Below the pieces are notes generated by a model. That model was not told the DNA's origin. It made no database searches and worked only from the letters and a program-made list of their open reading frames with translations. Shown here in pieces: positions 51,810-59,657 of a DNA stretch of 64,000 bases. How positions within the stretch are numbered: the first letter of the stretch is position 1; every line of letters begins with the position of its first letter. Both the position numbers and the translations under genes were made by a program. This stretch comes from Hominifimenecus microfluidus (GTDB taxonomy: Bacteria; Bacillota; Clostridia; Lachnospirales; Lachnospiraceae): the NCBI GenBank assembly GCA_020687485.1, contig JAJEQR010000010.1:43660-107659 (forward strand). The letters run 5' to 3'.

Positions 51810-51844
51810 TCATAATTATAGTACAAAACCAAGGAGGAGACACA

Positions 51845-53038
51845 ATGGAGAGAACTTTATTTACTTCCGAGTCCGTAACCGAAGGACATCCCGATAAAAT
51901 CTGCGACCAGATTTCCGATGCGATCCTGGACGCCATGATCGAGCAGGACCCGATGAGCCGTGTGGCATGTGAGACCCTGACGAACACCGGTTTCGTTGTT
52001 GTTATGGGTGAGATCACCACGAAGGCGAATGTAGATATTCAGAAGATTGTACGCGATACCGTGAACGAGATCGGATACAACAATTCCGATTACGGTTTCG
52101 ATGGAAATACCTGCGCGGTATTTATTGCGCTGGACAAGCAGAGCCCGGATATTGCCATGGGCGTAGACAAGGCCCTTGAAGTCAAGGAGCGTCAGATGAG
52201 CGAAGAGGAGATCGGCAATTTCGGCGCCGGTGACCAGGGCATGATGTTCGGCTTTGCTTCCAACGAGACGGAAGAGCTGATGCCTTATCCGATCGCGCTG
52301 GCACACAAGCTGGCACGCCGCCTGACCGAAGTTCGCAAGAACGGCACCCTTCCTTACCTTCGTCCGGATGGCAAGACCCAGGTTACGGTGGAGTACGATG
52401 AAAATGGCAAGCCCGCTTCTCTGGACTGCGTGGTACTTTCCACACAGCACGATCCGGATGTAACGCAGGAGCAGATCCATGAAGATATCAAGAAGTATGT
52501 ATTCGATCCGATCCTGCCGAAGGAGATGGTAACGGAACGAACGAAGTTCTTCATCAATCCGACCGGTCGTTTCGTTATTGGCGGACCGGTGGGCGACAGT
52601 GGTCTGACCGGCCGCAAGATCATCGTAGACACCTACGGCGGATACGCTCGTCACGGCGGCGGCGCATTCTCCGGTAAGGACTGCACGAAGGTGGACCGTT
52701 CCGCAGCGTATGCGGCACGTTACGTAGCCAAGAACCTGGTAGCAGCCGGACTGGCAGATAAGTGTGAGATCCAGCTGTCCTACGCCATCGGTGTAGCGAC
52801 TCCTACCTCGATCAATATCAATACTTACGGCACTGGCAAGCTCAGCGACGCTCGCCTGATCGAGATCATCCGCGAGAACTTCGATCTGCGTCCGGCAGGC
52901 ATTATTCGTATGCTGGATCTGCGCCGCCCGATCTATAAGCAGACGGCAGCTTATGGTCATTTCGGAAGAACCGATATCGATCTCAGCTGGGAGCGCACTG
53001 ACAAGGCAGAGGAATTAAAGAAATATCTGAACGCCTAA
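51845..53038 (+). CDS. metK: S-adenosylmethionine synthetase
   Basis: A 397-residue enzyme making SAM from ATP and methionine, in the cytosol. Signatures are [20 protein letters not shown] (about 8), [16 protein letters not shown] (about 119), the P-loop-like [19 protein letters not shown] (about 270) and [13 protein letters not shown]. The length is normal. SD AAGGAGGAGACACA before ATG. Controlled by the SAM-I riboswitch at 51473-51622, with an inserted repeat element in the leader. Confidence 0.97.
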   Translation: MERTLFTSESVTEGHPDKICDQISDAILDAMIEQDPMSRVACETLTNTGFVVVMGEITTKANVDIQKIVRDTVNEIGYNNSDYGFDGNTCAVFIALDKQSPDIAMGVDKALEVKERQMSEEEIGNFGAGDQGMMFGFASNETEELMPYPIALAHKLARRLTEVRKNGTLPYLRPDGKTQVTVEYDENGKPASLDCVVLSTQHDPDVTQEQIHEDIKKYVFDPILPKEMVTERTKFFINPTGRFVIGGPVGDSGLTGRKIIVDTYGGYARHGGGAFSGKDCTKVDRSAAYAARYVAKNLVAAGLADKCEIQLSYAIGVATPTSININTYGTGKLSDARLIEIIRENFDLRPAGIIRMLDLRRPIYKQTAAYGHFGRTDIDLSWERTDKAEELKKYLNA

Positions 53039-53103
53039 AAGCCTGAACGCAGAAATATAGAAGGCATATAGAGTATAGAACGTATAGCATATAGATATGT
53101 AGG

Positions 53104-53147
53104 GAGGGGAACTGTTACTTGACAGATTCCCCTCTTTTGCTTAGAAT
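53104..53147 (+). promoter_or_regulatory. metK terminator overlapping the galE promoter
   Basis: The hairpin GAGGGGAACTGT-TACTTG-ACAGATTCCCCTC, followed by TTTT (53104-53138), ends metK. TTGACA (53119-53124) lies in its loop and 3' arm, and TAGAAT (53142-53147) follows after 17 nt, forming a strong promoter for galE. The same bases serve both functions. Confidence 0.75.
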
Positions 53148-53170
53148 GACAGTGAATAAATTTAGAGGCA

Positions 53171-53206
53171 GCGCAAGCGGAATCGAGCCAGGACTCTGAA
53201 GAGTCA
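53171..53206 (+). repeat. Half copy of the interspersed inverted-repeat family (copy G)
   Basis: GCGCAAGCGGAATCGAGCC followed by AGGACTCTGAAGAGTCA resembles the right half of copies A and B (GCGTAAGCGAAATCGAGCTGG, CTCTGAATAGTTA). It lies in the galE leader. Confidence 0.55.
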
Positions 53207-53247
53207 CGAAGACTTGCAGCAGCATAGTGAAGAAGGAGGACAAGAAT

Positions 53248-54267
53248 ATGTCTATCTTAGTGACCGGAGGCGCCGGCTATATCGGTAGCCATACCTGCAT
53301 CGAACTTCTCACACAGGGCTATGAAGTTGTCATTGTGGACAACCTGTACAATTCCTGTGAGGAGGCTGTTCGCAGAATTGAAGAACTGAGTGGTAAGAAG
53401 GTAAGCTTTTATAAAGCGGATCTTCTGGATAAAGAGGCCGTGGAGGAGATCTTCGAGAAGGAGTCGATCGAATCCGTTATCCATTTTGCCGGATTAAAGG
53501 CAGTGGGGGAATCCGTGCAGAAGCCTCTGGAATATTTCCACAACAACCTGACGGGAACCCTGATTCTGTGCGATGTGATGCGTCATCACGGTGTGAAGTC
53601 GATCGTGTTCAGTTCTTCGGCAACCGTATACGGCAATCCGGCCAGCGTTCCGATCTATGAGGATTTCCCGCTGTCCGTAACGAATCCCTATGGACGCACG
53701 AAGCTGATGATCGAGGAAATCCTGCAGGACGTAGTAGTATCCGATCCGGAGTGGAAGGTAATCCTGCTTCGTTACTTTAATCCCGTCGGCGCTCACAAGA
53801 GCGGCCGCATCGGTGAGAATCCGAGAGGAATCCCGAACAATCTGACGCCTTATATTACACAGGTGGCAGTTGGCAAGCTGGATCATGTGAATGTATTCGG
53901 CAATGACTATGATACGCCGGACGGCACGGGTGTGCGCGACTATATCCATGTCGTAGATCTGGCTCTGGGTCATGTGAAGGCGATCGAGAAGATCAACGCC
54001 ATGGACGGCGGCGTTAAGATCTATAACCTGGGCACCGGCATCGGCTACAGCGTACTGGAAGTGATCGAAGCCTTCCGCAAGGCTACCGGCAAGGAGATCC
54101 CCTATGTAATCGGACCGCGCCGCGCGGGCGATATCGCAACCTGCTATGCAGCGACGGACAAGGCGGAGAAAGAACTTGGATGGAAGGCTCAGCGCGGACT
54201 CGATGAGATGTGTGAAGATGCATGGCGCTGGCAGAGTATGAATCCGGACGGATATCCGGAGGATTAA
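53248..54267 (+). CDS. galE: UDP-glucose 4-epimerase
   Basis: A 339-residue extended SDR enzyme interconverting UDP-glucose and UDP-galactose with bound NAD. TGGAGYIGSHTCIELL (about 7) is the Rossmann glycine motif; SSSATVYG (about 122) carries Ser/Thr and NPYGRTK (about 147) carries the YxxxK pair. The rest (DGTGVRDYIHVVDLALGHVKAI, YNLGTGIGYSVLE) is typical. ATG 53248 with GAAGGAGGACAAGAAT upstream; an in-frame GTG seven codons before overlaps this SD. The ROK kinase gene follows after 5 nt. Confidence 0.95.
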   Translation: MSILVTGGAGYIGSHTCIELLTQGYEVVIVDNLYNSCEEAVRRIEELSGKKVSFYKADLLDKEAVEEIFEKESIESVIHFAGLKAVGESVQKPLEYFHNNLTGTLILCDVMRHHGVKSIVFSSSATVYGNPASVPIYEDFPLSVTNPYGRTKLMIEEILQDVVVSDPEWKVILLRYFNPVGAHKSGRIGENPRGIPNNLTPYITQVAVGKLDHVNVFGNDYDTPDGTGVRDYIHVVDLALGHVKAIEKINAMDGGVKIYNLGTGIGYSVLEVIEAFRKATGKEIPYVIGPRRAGDIATCYAATDKAEKELGWKAQRGLDEMCEDAWRWQSMNPDGYPED

Positions 54268-54272
54268 CTGGT

Positions 54273-55214
54273 ATGGAATTTTACTATGGAGTCGATATGG
54301 GTGGAACCACGATCAAGATGGGCCGCTTCGACAGAGAAGGTACATTACTGGAAAAATGGGAGATTCCGACCCGCAAGGAAGACGGCGGCAAGCACATCTT
54401 TGACGATATTGCGGAAGCTATCCTGACGAGAACGGCGGCAGCCGGGGGCAGTGTGGACAGCATAAAGGCAGTCGGCATCGATATTCCGGGCACGATCTGG
54501 GAGGATGGATATCTGGAGCTGAGCGTAAATGTCGGATTGAAGGATATCTACCCGACGGAAGAGCTCTCCCGCAGACTCAATCATGTCCCGGTGGCCTGCG
54601 GGAATGACGCGAGTATCGCGGCGCTTGGCGAATACTGGAAGGGCGGCGGCGCCGGACACCGCAGTATGGTGCTGATTACACTGGGAACCGGTGTCGGCGG
54701 AGGCATTGTCCTGGATGGCAAGGTGATCGCCGGTGCGCACGGAATCGGCGGAGAGATCGGTCATCTGCCGGTTCGGTTCGGGGAGCAGGAAGTATGCAAC
54801 TGCGGAAACCGCGGTTGCCTGGAGCAAGTTTCCAGTGCGACAGGCATTGTGCGCGAGACAAAGCGTACGTTGGTGAGCTCGGATCAGCCCAGCAGTCTGC
54901 GTGAGATCCGCAATCTGACGGCGAAGGATGTTCTCGATGCGGCAAAAGCCGGGGACGCTCTGGCGAAATCCGTGATGGACACGGTGACACATTATCTCGG
55001 CGTGGCGATGGGAATTGTCTCCAACATCGTCGATCCGGAGGTCTTCGTAATCGGAGGCGGCGTATCGGCCGCCGGGCAGGATCTGATTGAATGGATTCGG
55101 GAAGCTTACGATGCGAATATGTACATGACGAAGAAACGGGCGGATGTTCAACTGGCGCAGCTGGGAAATGACGCCGGTATTTACGGATCGGTACGCCTGG
55201 TGCTTCCGGAATAA
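54273..55214 (+). CDS. ROK family glucokinase
   Basis: A 313-residue sugar kinase of the ROK family. The ATP motif is YGVDMGGTTIKMGRF (about 5), the sugar site includes GNDASIAALGEYW (about 109), then ITLGTGVGGGIVLDGKVIAGAHGIGGEIGH in parts (about 132-160) and the zinc motif CNCGNRGCLEQ (about 171). Phosphorylation of glucose to glucose-6-phosphate is the most likely reaction. It is co-directional with galE at a 5-nt distance, so both feed sugar nucleotide/central sugar metabolism. Confidence 0.9.
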   Translation: MEFYYGVDMGGTTIKMGRFDREGTLLEKWEIPTRKEDGGKHIFDDIAEAILTRTAAAGGSVDSIKAVGIDIPGTIWEDGYLELSVNVGLKDIYPTEELSRRLNHVPVACGNDASIAALGEYWKGGGAGHRSMVLITLGTGVGGGIVLDGKVIAGAHGIGGEIGHLPVRFGEQEVCNCGNRGCLEQVSSATGIVRETKRTLVSSDQPSSLREIRNLTAKDVLDAAKAGDALAKSVMDTVTHYLGVAMGIVSNIVDPEVFVIGGGVSAAGQDLIEWIREAYDANMYMTKKRADVQLAQLGNDAGIYGSVRLVLPE

Positions 55215-55256
55215 TCCGGCGGTTCCCATTTGCCTTTGATATTTGACGCAAAGGTC

Positions 55257-55285
55257 TTGCCAAGCGGCTGTTTTCGTTGTAGAAT
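55257..55285 (+). promoter_or_regulatory. Promoter of the small membrane protein gene
   Basis: TTGCCA (55257-55262), a 17-nt spacer and TAGAAT (55280-55285). The spacer (AGCGGCTGTTTTCG) resembles the promoter at 27430. The -10 box touches the repeat copy C, so the transcript begins within that repeat. Confidence 0.65.
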
Positions 55286-55347
55286 GTAACTATTCAGTGC
55301 CATGCAGATTTTGAACAAATGCACGAGCCGGGGCGTTGAATAGTTAC
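55286..55347 (+). repeat. Shortened copy of the interspersed inverted-repeat family (copy C)
   Basis: TAACTATTCAGTGCCATGC ... GTTGAATAGTTA, 62 bp. The inverted ends even extend outwards to GAATGTAACTATTCA / TGAATAGTTACATTC (15 bp perfect). It keeps only the left inner segment (AGATTTTGAACAAATG). Confidence 0.8.
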
Positions 55348-55407
55348 ATTCGGGCATTCATTACCGGATGCTGTATTCATTCTATTTATTAAGGAAGGTC
55401 TTAGATT

Positions 55408-55674
55408 ATGAGCATAGAAAAGGTAGACGCATATAAGAACGAGAAAGCCAATCGCAAGCAGACGCTGGCGAAGGAGAAGTCGAAGAAGAAGAGAGACAAG
55501 ATCATCGGAACCACTCTTGCAGTAGCATTTGTAGCGATTATTGCCGGAGCGATTATTCTTACCTTTGTAAATGAATTCAAGAGCTATCAGGAAAGCCGTC
55601 CGAATTATAACCGGACAGAGATGGTAGTGCCGGATTACACCGGAATTACCTCCGAGAGCAGTGCAGCAGAATAA
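55408..55674 (+). CDS. Small single-span membrane protein, unknown function
   Basis: An 88-residue protein: a Lys-rich cytoplasmic start (MSIEKVDAYKNEKANRKQTL, then KEKSKKKRDK), one membrane helix (about 33-53, IIGTTLAVAFVAIIAGAIIL) and an outer tail with Tyr/Thr/Ser. The coding looks genuine: SD AAGGAAGG before ATG, own promoter and terminator. I do not recognise a named family. It stands alone between the ROK kinase and murC. Confidence 0.75.
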   Translation: MSIEKVDAYKNEKANRKQTLAKEKSKKKRDKIIGTTLAVAFVAIIAGAIILTFVNEFKSYQESRPNYNRTEMVVPDYTGITSESSAAE

Positions 55675-55695
55675 TTAATCATAGCGGTTGCGGGA

Positions 55696-55750
55696 TGCCC
55701 GCGAATTACTCCGCAGCCAGATCGGCTGCAGGTAGTTCGCGGGTATTCTT
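55696..55750 (+). terminator. Terminator after the small membrane protein gene
   Basis: GCCCGCGAATTAC (55698-55710) pairs with GTAGTTCGCGGGT, enclosing GCAGCC-AGATC-GGCTGC; followed by ATTCTT. Confidence 0.75.
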
Positions 55751-55765
55751 ATCTGATGGTGATGC

Positions 55766-55803
55766 CGCATAAGCGGAATCAGGCGGAAGCTTTGAATCGT
55801 TAC
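55766..55803 (+). repeat. Half copy of the interspersed inverted-repeat family (copy H)
   Basis: GCATAAGCGGAATCAGGCGG followed by AAGCTTTGAATCGTTAC resembles the right half of copies A and B. It lies in the murC leader. Confidence 0.5.
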
Positions 55804-55835
55804 AATTATATAAAAAACGGGAAGTGACAGGAATT

Positions 55836-57218
55836 ATGTATCAATTAGATTTTAATCACCCGGTCTGGGTGCATTTTATAGGCATCGGCGGTATCAGCAT
55901 GAGCGGTCTCGCAGAGGTTCTTCTGGGAAGAGGCTTTCGGGTCAGCGGTTCCGATGGAAAGGAATCCGAGCTGACACGGAAGCTGGCAGCGGACGGAGCG
56001 GAGATCTTCTATGGCCAGCGTGCGGGTAATATTTCCGACGGGATTGACGTCGTTGTGTATACGGCGGCGATTCATCCGGATAATCCGGAATTTCAGGCAG
56101 CAGTAGAGAAGAGCATTCCGATCCTGACGAGAGCAGAGCTTCTGGGACAGATGATGCGCAACTACCGCACGGCGGTTGCCGTTGCCGGAACCCATGGCAA
56201 GACAACCACGACATCCATGATCACGGAGATTCTTCTCGAAGGTAACTGTGATCCCACCATTTCCGTGGGCGGTATGCTGGACTGCATCGGCGGCAATATC
56301 CGCGTTGGAAAGTCAGACAGTTTTGTAACGGAGGCATGTGAGTATACGAACAGCTTCCTCTCGTTCTATCCGACGGTTGGCGTGATCCTGAATATCCGCG
56401 AGGATCATCTGGATTTCTTTAAGGATCTGGCAGATATCCGCCACTCCTTCCGTCTGTTCGCAGAACGGATTCCGGAGGAGGGTCTTCTGATCATCAGCAG
56501 CAATATTGAGAATTACGAGGAGATCACTGCGGGACTTCCCTGCCGCGTGCAGATGGTTGGTATGCGCGCGGAGGACGATTATCGTATGGATCACATTACT
56601 TATAACGCATCCGGCAAGCCGGAGTTCGACTGCTATGTAAAGGGCAGTGACGCGCCGGAGCATATGGTGCTGAATGTACCCGGCGAGCATAATGCATGGA
56701 ACGCGCTGGCGGCGATCGCTGTTGGGCGTGAGATGAATGTCTCCATGGATATCATTGCGGAAGGACTGCGCCATTTCACGGGAACCCATCGCCGCTTTGA
56801 GTACAAGGGTAAGCTGGGGGGTATTACCATCGTGGATGATTACGCGCACCATCCGGACGAGATCCGCGCGACGCTGGCAGCGGCAAGAAGATGCGACAGC
56901 AAGCGCATTGTCTGTGTGTTCCAGCCGCATACGTATACGCGGACGAAAGCACTGATGGATGAATTTGTGGATGCCCTTTCACTGGCGGACCGCGTGGTGC
57001 TGGCGAAGATTTATGCAGCCAGAGAGACGGATACTCTGGGTGTAAGCTCCGGAGATCTGTGCAAGAAGCTGAAGGCGAAGGGCGTGGATGCCTGGTACTT
57101 TTCCACATTTGACGAGATCGAAACTTTCCTTCTGGAAAATTCTATCGACGGGGACCTGTTGATAACTATGGGTGCCGGAGACGTTGTAAACATTGGGGAA
57201 AAGCTGTTGGGAAGATAG
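55836..57218 (+). CDS. murC: UDP-N-acetylmuramate--L-alanine ligase
   Basis: A 460-residue Mur ligase that adds L-Ala to UDP-MurNAc in peptidoglycan synthesis. The Rossmann start is VHFIGIGGISMSGLAEVLL (about 12), the P-loop is AVAGTHGKTTTTSMI (about 110), EACEYTNSFLSFYP and NIREDHLDFF are in the central domain, and the C-terminal domain has HRRFEYKGKLGGITIVDDYAHHPDEI in parts (about 315-340). ATG 55836; an in-frame GTG at 55824 has no better SD. DnaA boxes begin immediately after its stop codon. Confidence 0.96.
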   Translation: MYQLDFNHPVWVHFIGIGGISMSGLAEVLLGRGFRVSGSDGKESELTRKLAADGAEIFYGQRAGNISDGIDVVVYTAAIHPDNPEFQAAVEKSIPILTRAELLGQMMRNYRTAVAVAGTHGKTTTTSMITEILLEGNCDPTISVGGMLDCIGGNIRVGKSDSFVTEACEYTNSFLSFYPTVGVILNIREDHLDFFKDLADIRHSFRLFAERIPEEGLLIISSNIENYEEITAGLPCRVQMVGMRAEDDYRMDHITYNASGKPEFDCYVKGSDAPEHMVLNVPGEHNAWNALAAIAVGREMNVSMDIIAEGLRHFTGTHRRFEYKGKLGGITIVDDYAHHPDEIRATLAAARRCDSKRIVCVFQPHTYTRTKALMDEFVDALSLADRVVLAKIYAARETDTLGVSSGDLCKKLKAKGVDAWYFSTFDEIETFLLENSIDGDLLITMGAGDVVNIGEKLLGR

Positions 57219-57340
57219 TTATCCACATTATCCACAAGGTTATCCACGAAGAAAGGAGTGGATAGCCTTGTTCATTTTTGAGTATAAAACAGGGGTTATC
57301 CACATTATCCACAGAAAATGTACCATCTGTTGGTGGATAA
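57219..57340 (+). promoter_or_regulatory. Cluster of DnaA boxes before the dnaD-dnaI pair
   Basis: TTATCCACA occurs at 57219-57227, 57228-57236, 57296-57304 and 57305-57313 (two head-to-tail pairs). TTATCCACG is at 57240-57248. A reversed TTATCCACC is at 57332-57340. A weaker reversed box is near 57258-57266. The consensus DnaA box is TTATCCACA. The cluster precedes a good promoter (57349-57376) for replication genes, so DnaA control or titration is likely; no dnaA or dnaN is present in the window. Confidence 0.88.
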
Positions 57341-57348
57341 GCTTTCTC

Positions 57349-57376
57349 TTGCAAAAAAAAGAAGCTGTGTTATAAT
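57349..57376 (+). promoter_or_regulatory. Promoter of the dnaD-dnaI operon
   Basis: TTGCAA (57349-57354), a 16-nt spacer and TATAAT (57371-57376), 9 nt after the last DnaA box. Confidence 0.75.
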
Positions 57377-57419
57377 AAGCGCGAAACGGGGAAAAAGACA
57401 GATATAAAGAGGGATCGAT

Positions 57420-58460
57420 GTGCTATTAATAAATGGAATGCATACAGGATATACAATCATTTCCAGCGTGTTTATTGACCGTTATCTTCCGGGAGCCAAC
57501 GGAGAATTTGTGAAGGTTTATCTGACGTTGGTGCGCTTGATGGAGGATCAGCGCCAGGAAGTTACGGTGGCGGCTCTGGCGGATCGTCTGGAGCATACCG
57601 AGACGGATGTGGTGCGTGCGCTGACTTACTGGGAGCGGCAGGGGCTTCTGACATTGTATCAGGAGAATGACAGGATAACAGCGATCGAGCTGCTTCCTGT
57701 ACTCGCAGAGGCAGAGCCGGAGAAGGAGCCGGAGGCAGCTGTGTCTGCGGAGCCGGTTTCGACTGCTTCGGAGCCGCAGAAGCCGTCTGTTCCTCCGAAG
57801 CAGTTCGACCTGACGGCATTGCAGCAGGATGAGGATTTCCAACAGCTGATTTTCCTTGCGGAGACGTATCTCATGCGGCCGATGACGCCGAAGGATCTGG
57901 ATCTGTTCGGATATTTGTATGAGAACCTGAAGTTCCCGGCGGATCTGATGGAGTATCTGATTGAATACTGCGTAGACGGCGGCCACAAAAGCACCAAATA
58001 CATGGAAGCGGTGGCACTGGGCTGGCATTCGGAGGGAATCCGGACGGCAGCTGAGGCCAAAGAAGCGAACCGCGTGTACAGTAAGGAGAACAAGCGGGTG
58101 ATGCGTGCCTTCGGCATCAACGGACGTGTTCTGGGAACCGAGGAACGCAAGTTTGTGCGGATGTGGATTCACGATTACAAGATGCCGCTGGAAGTTGTGG
58201 TAGAGGCCTGCAACCGCACGATAAAGGCGATTCATCAGCCGAGCTTTGAATATGCGGACAAGATTCTACAGTCCTGGAAGAGCCAGGGCGTGATGACGGC
58301 GGAGCGCGCGAGAGAGGCAGCAGAAGCACACCGGCAGGAGAAGAAGGAGAGCGGGACGAAAGCGGCGGGAAGCAGTTCCGCCGGAGCGAAGAACCGTTTC
58401 CACAATTTTGACCAGAGAAGTACGGATTACGACACACTACTGCGGGAAGGAATGAAGTAG
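57420..58460 (+). CDS. DnaD domain replication initiation protein
   Basis: A 346-residue protein related to DnaD/DnaB of Gram-positive bacteria, which remodel origin or restart DNA and recruit the helicase loader. There is an N-terminal winged-helix-like part (about 25-85, VKVYLTLVRLMEDQRQEVTVAALADRL split), a Glu/Pro/Ala-rich linker (about 100-125), and two DnaD-like (DnaB_2) segments (about 140-210 and 225-290, with YLIEYCVDGGHKSTKYMEAVALGW and MPLEVVVEACNRTIKAIHQPSFEYADKIL in parts). The start GTG 57420 has AGAGGGA upstream. The helicase loader gene starts 1 nt after its stop. Confidence 0.85.
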   Translation: MLLINGMHTGYTIISSVFIDRYLPGANGEFVKVYLTLVRLMEDQRQEVTVAALADRLEHTETDVVRALTYWERQGLLTLYQENDRITAIELLPVLAEAEPEKEPEAAVSAEPVSTASEPQKPSVPPKQFDLTALQQDEDFQQLIFLAETYLMRPMTPKDLDLFGYLYENLKFPADLMEYLIEYCVDGGHKSTKYMEAVALGWHSEGIRTAAEAKEANRVYSKENKRVMRAFGINGRVLGTEERKFVRMWIHDYKMPLEVVVEACNRTIKAIHQPSFEYADKILQSWKSQGVMTAERAREAAEAHRQEKKESGTKAAGSSSAGAKNRFHNFDQRSTDYDTLLREGMK

Positions 58461-58461
58461 A

Positions 58462-59454
58462 ATGGGGCTGACGAATTCTCAGTTGGATCAGGTAATGCGT
58501 GAATATGACCGGCGGCAGTTGGCGGACCAGGCCGATCAGACGGCGCGGATTCGCTATGCCATGGAGAAGGTTCCCGGACTGCGGGAACTGGATCAGGCCG
58601 TCTCGGATCTTTCCGTGGAGCGCAGCCGCGCGCTCTTAGGCGACCGGACGGAGGATGCGGCGCGTCTAGCGCAGCAGCTGAAGGATCTGAAGGAGCAGAA
58701 AGCGGTTCTCCTGGCTTCGGCCGGGCTTCCCGCGGATTTTATGAATAAGCATTATACATGCCCGGATTGCCGGGATACGGGATATATCGAAGGACAGAAA
58801 TGCCGCTGCCTGAAGCAGGCAATTGTGGATTTTCTGTTCGCCCAGTATCCGATCCGGGATCAGCTGTCGAAGGAGAATTTTGATACATTTTCCTTTGACT
58901 ATTTTGACACTGACCGGAGAGATCCGGTCAGTGGAAAGACGTCGCTGGAGAATATGCGGAAGGTCTATGAGACCTGCAGGGAGTTTGCAGATTCCTTTAT
59001 CCCAGGCAGGAAGAACCTGTTGTTCACAGGGCCTGCCGGTGCAGGCAAGACCTTCCTCTCAAACTGCATCGCGGACGCGCTGATCCGTCAGGGCTTTTCC
59101 GTGGTCTATCTTCCAGCAGGACGGCTGTTTGAAACGCTGGCGGACGCGACCTTCGAGCGCACAGATGCATCGAAGGATTCCTACTCGTACATTCTGGAGA
59201 GCGATCTTCTGATCATCGATGATCTGGGGGCGGAGATGAACAACAGCTTTATCAATTCGCAGCTGTTTTTCTGCCTGAACGAGAGGAACCTGCGGAAGCG
59301 CTCCACTCTGATTTCCACGAATCTGACGCTGAATCAGATGCGGGATAACTATACGGAGCGAGTGACCTCGCGTCTGGTTGAGCAATACGTGATCTGCCAC
59401 TTTTTCAATTCCGACATTCGGGTAAAGAAGCGCCTGCAGGGCGTGGTATCATAA
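58462..59454 (+). CDS. dnaI: DnaC/DnaI-like replicative helicase loader ATPase
   Basis: A 330-residue AAA+ protein. The N-terminal helical and zinc part has YTCPDCRDTGYIEGQKCRC (Cys at about 97, 100, 111, 113). The AAA+ core has Walker A FTGPAGAGKTFLSNCIADAL (about 193), Walker B ESDLLIIDDLGAEMNN (about 250) and sensor STNLTLNQMRDNYTERVTSRL. It would load the replicative helicase on DNA together with the DnaD-domain protein encoded just before it. Confidence 0.92.
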   Translation: MGLTNSQLDQVMREYDRRQLADQADQTARIRYAMEKVPGLRELDQAVSDLSVERSRALLGDRTEDAARLAQQLKDLKEQKAVLLASAGLPADFMNKHYTCPDCRDTGYIEGQKCRCLKQAIVDFLFAQYPIRDQLSKENFDTFSFDYFDTDRRDPVSGKTSLENMRKVYETCREFADSFIPGRKNLLFTGPAGAGKTFLSNCIADALIRQGFSVVYLPAGRLFETLADATFERTDASKDSYSYILESDLLIIDDLGAEMNNSFINSQLFFCLNERNLRKRSTLISTNLTLNQMRDNYTERVTSRLVEQYVICHFFNSDIRVKKRLQGVVS

Positions 59455-59488
59455 AGGCAAGGGCAACTATTATATTGCACGAAAGTGC

Positions 59489-59629
59489 TAACTATTCAGA
59501 GCCATGCGGATTTTGATCAAATGTACGAATCATGCTTGCATGAATGAGGACATTTGGAAAAATCCATATGGCGAGAAGCCACAGCGAGATGTAGCGTAGG
59601 CGAAATCGAGCTGGGGCTCTGAATAGTTA
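59489..59629 (+). repeat. Full-length interspersed inverted-repeat element (copy B), in the prs leader
   Basis: TAACTATTCAGAGCC and GGCTCTGAATAGTTA are perfect 15-bp inverted ends. The interior is nearly the same as copy A (51668), with differences mainly in the loop after CATGCTTGCATG. The 8-bp sequence CGAAAGTG occurs on both outer sides (59480-59487 and 59631-59638), as a target duplication would. Confidence 0.88.
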
Positions 59630-59657
59630 CCGAAAGTGTACAAAAAGGAGAAGAGCA

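Noticed and set aside
57219..57340. DnaA-box cluster as the chromosomal origin
   Set aside because: No dnaA, dnaN, rpmH or other usual origin neighbours in the window; regulatory or titration site is preferred, though an origin cannot be fully excluded.
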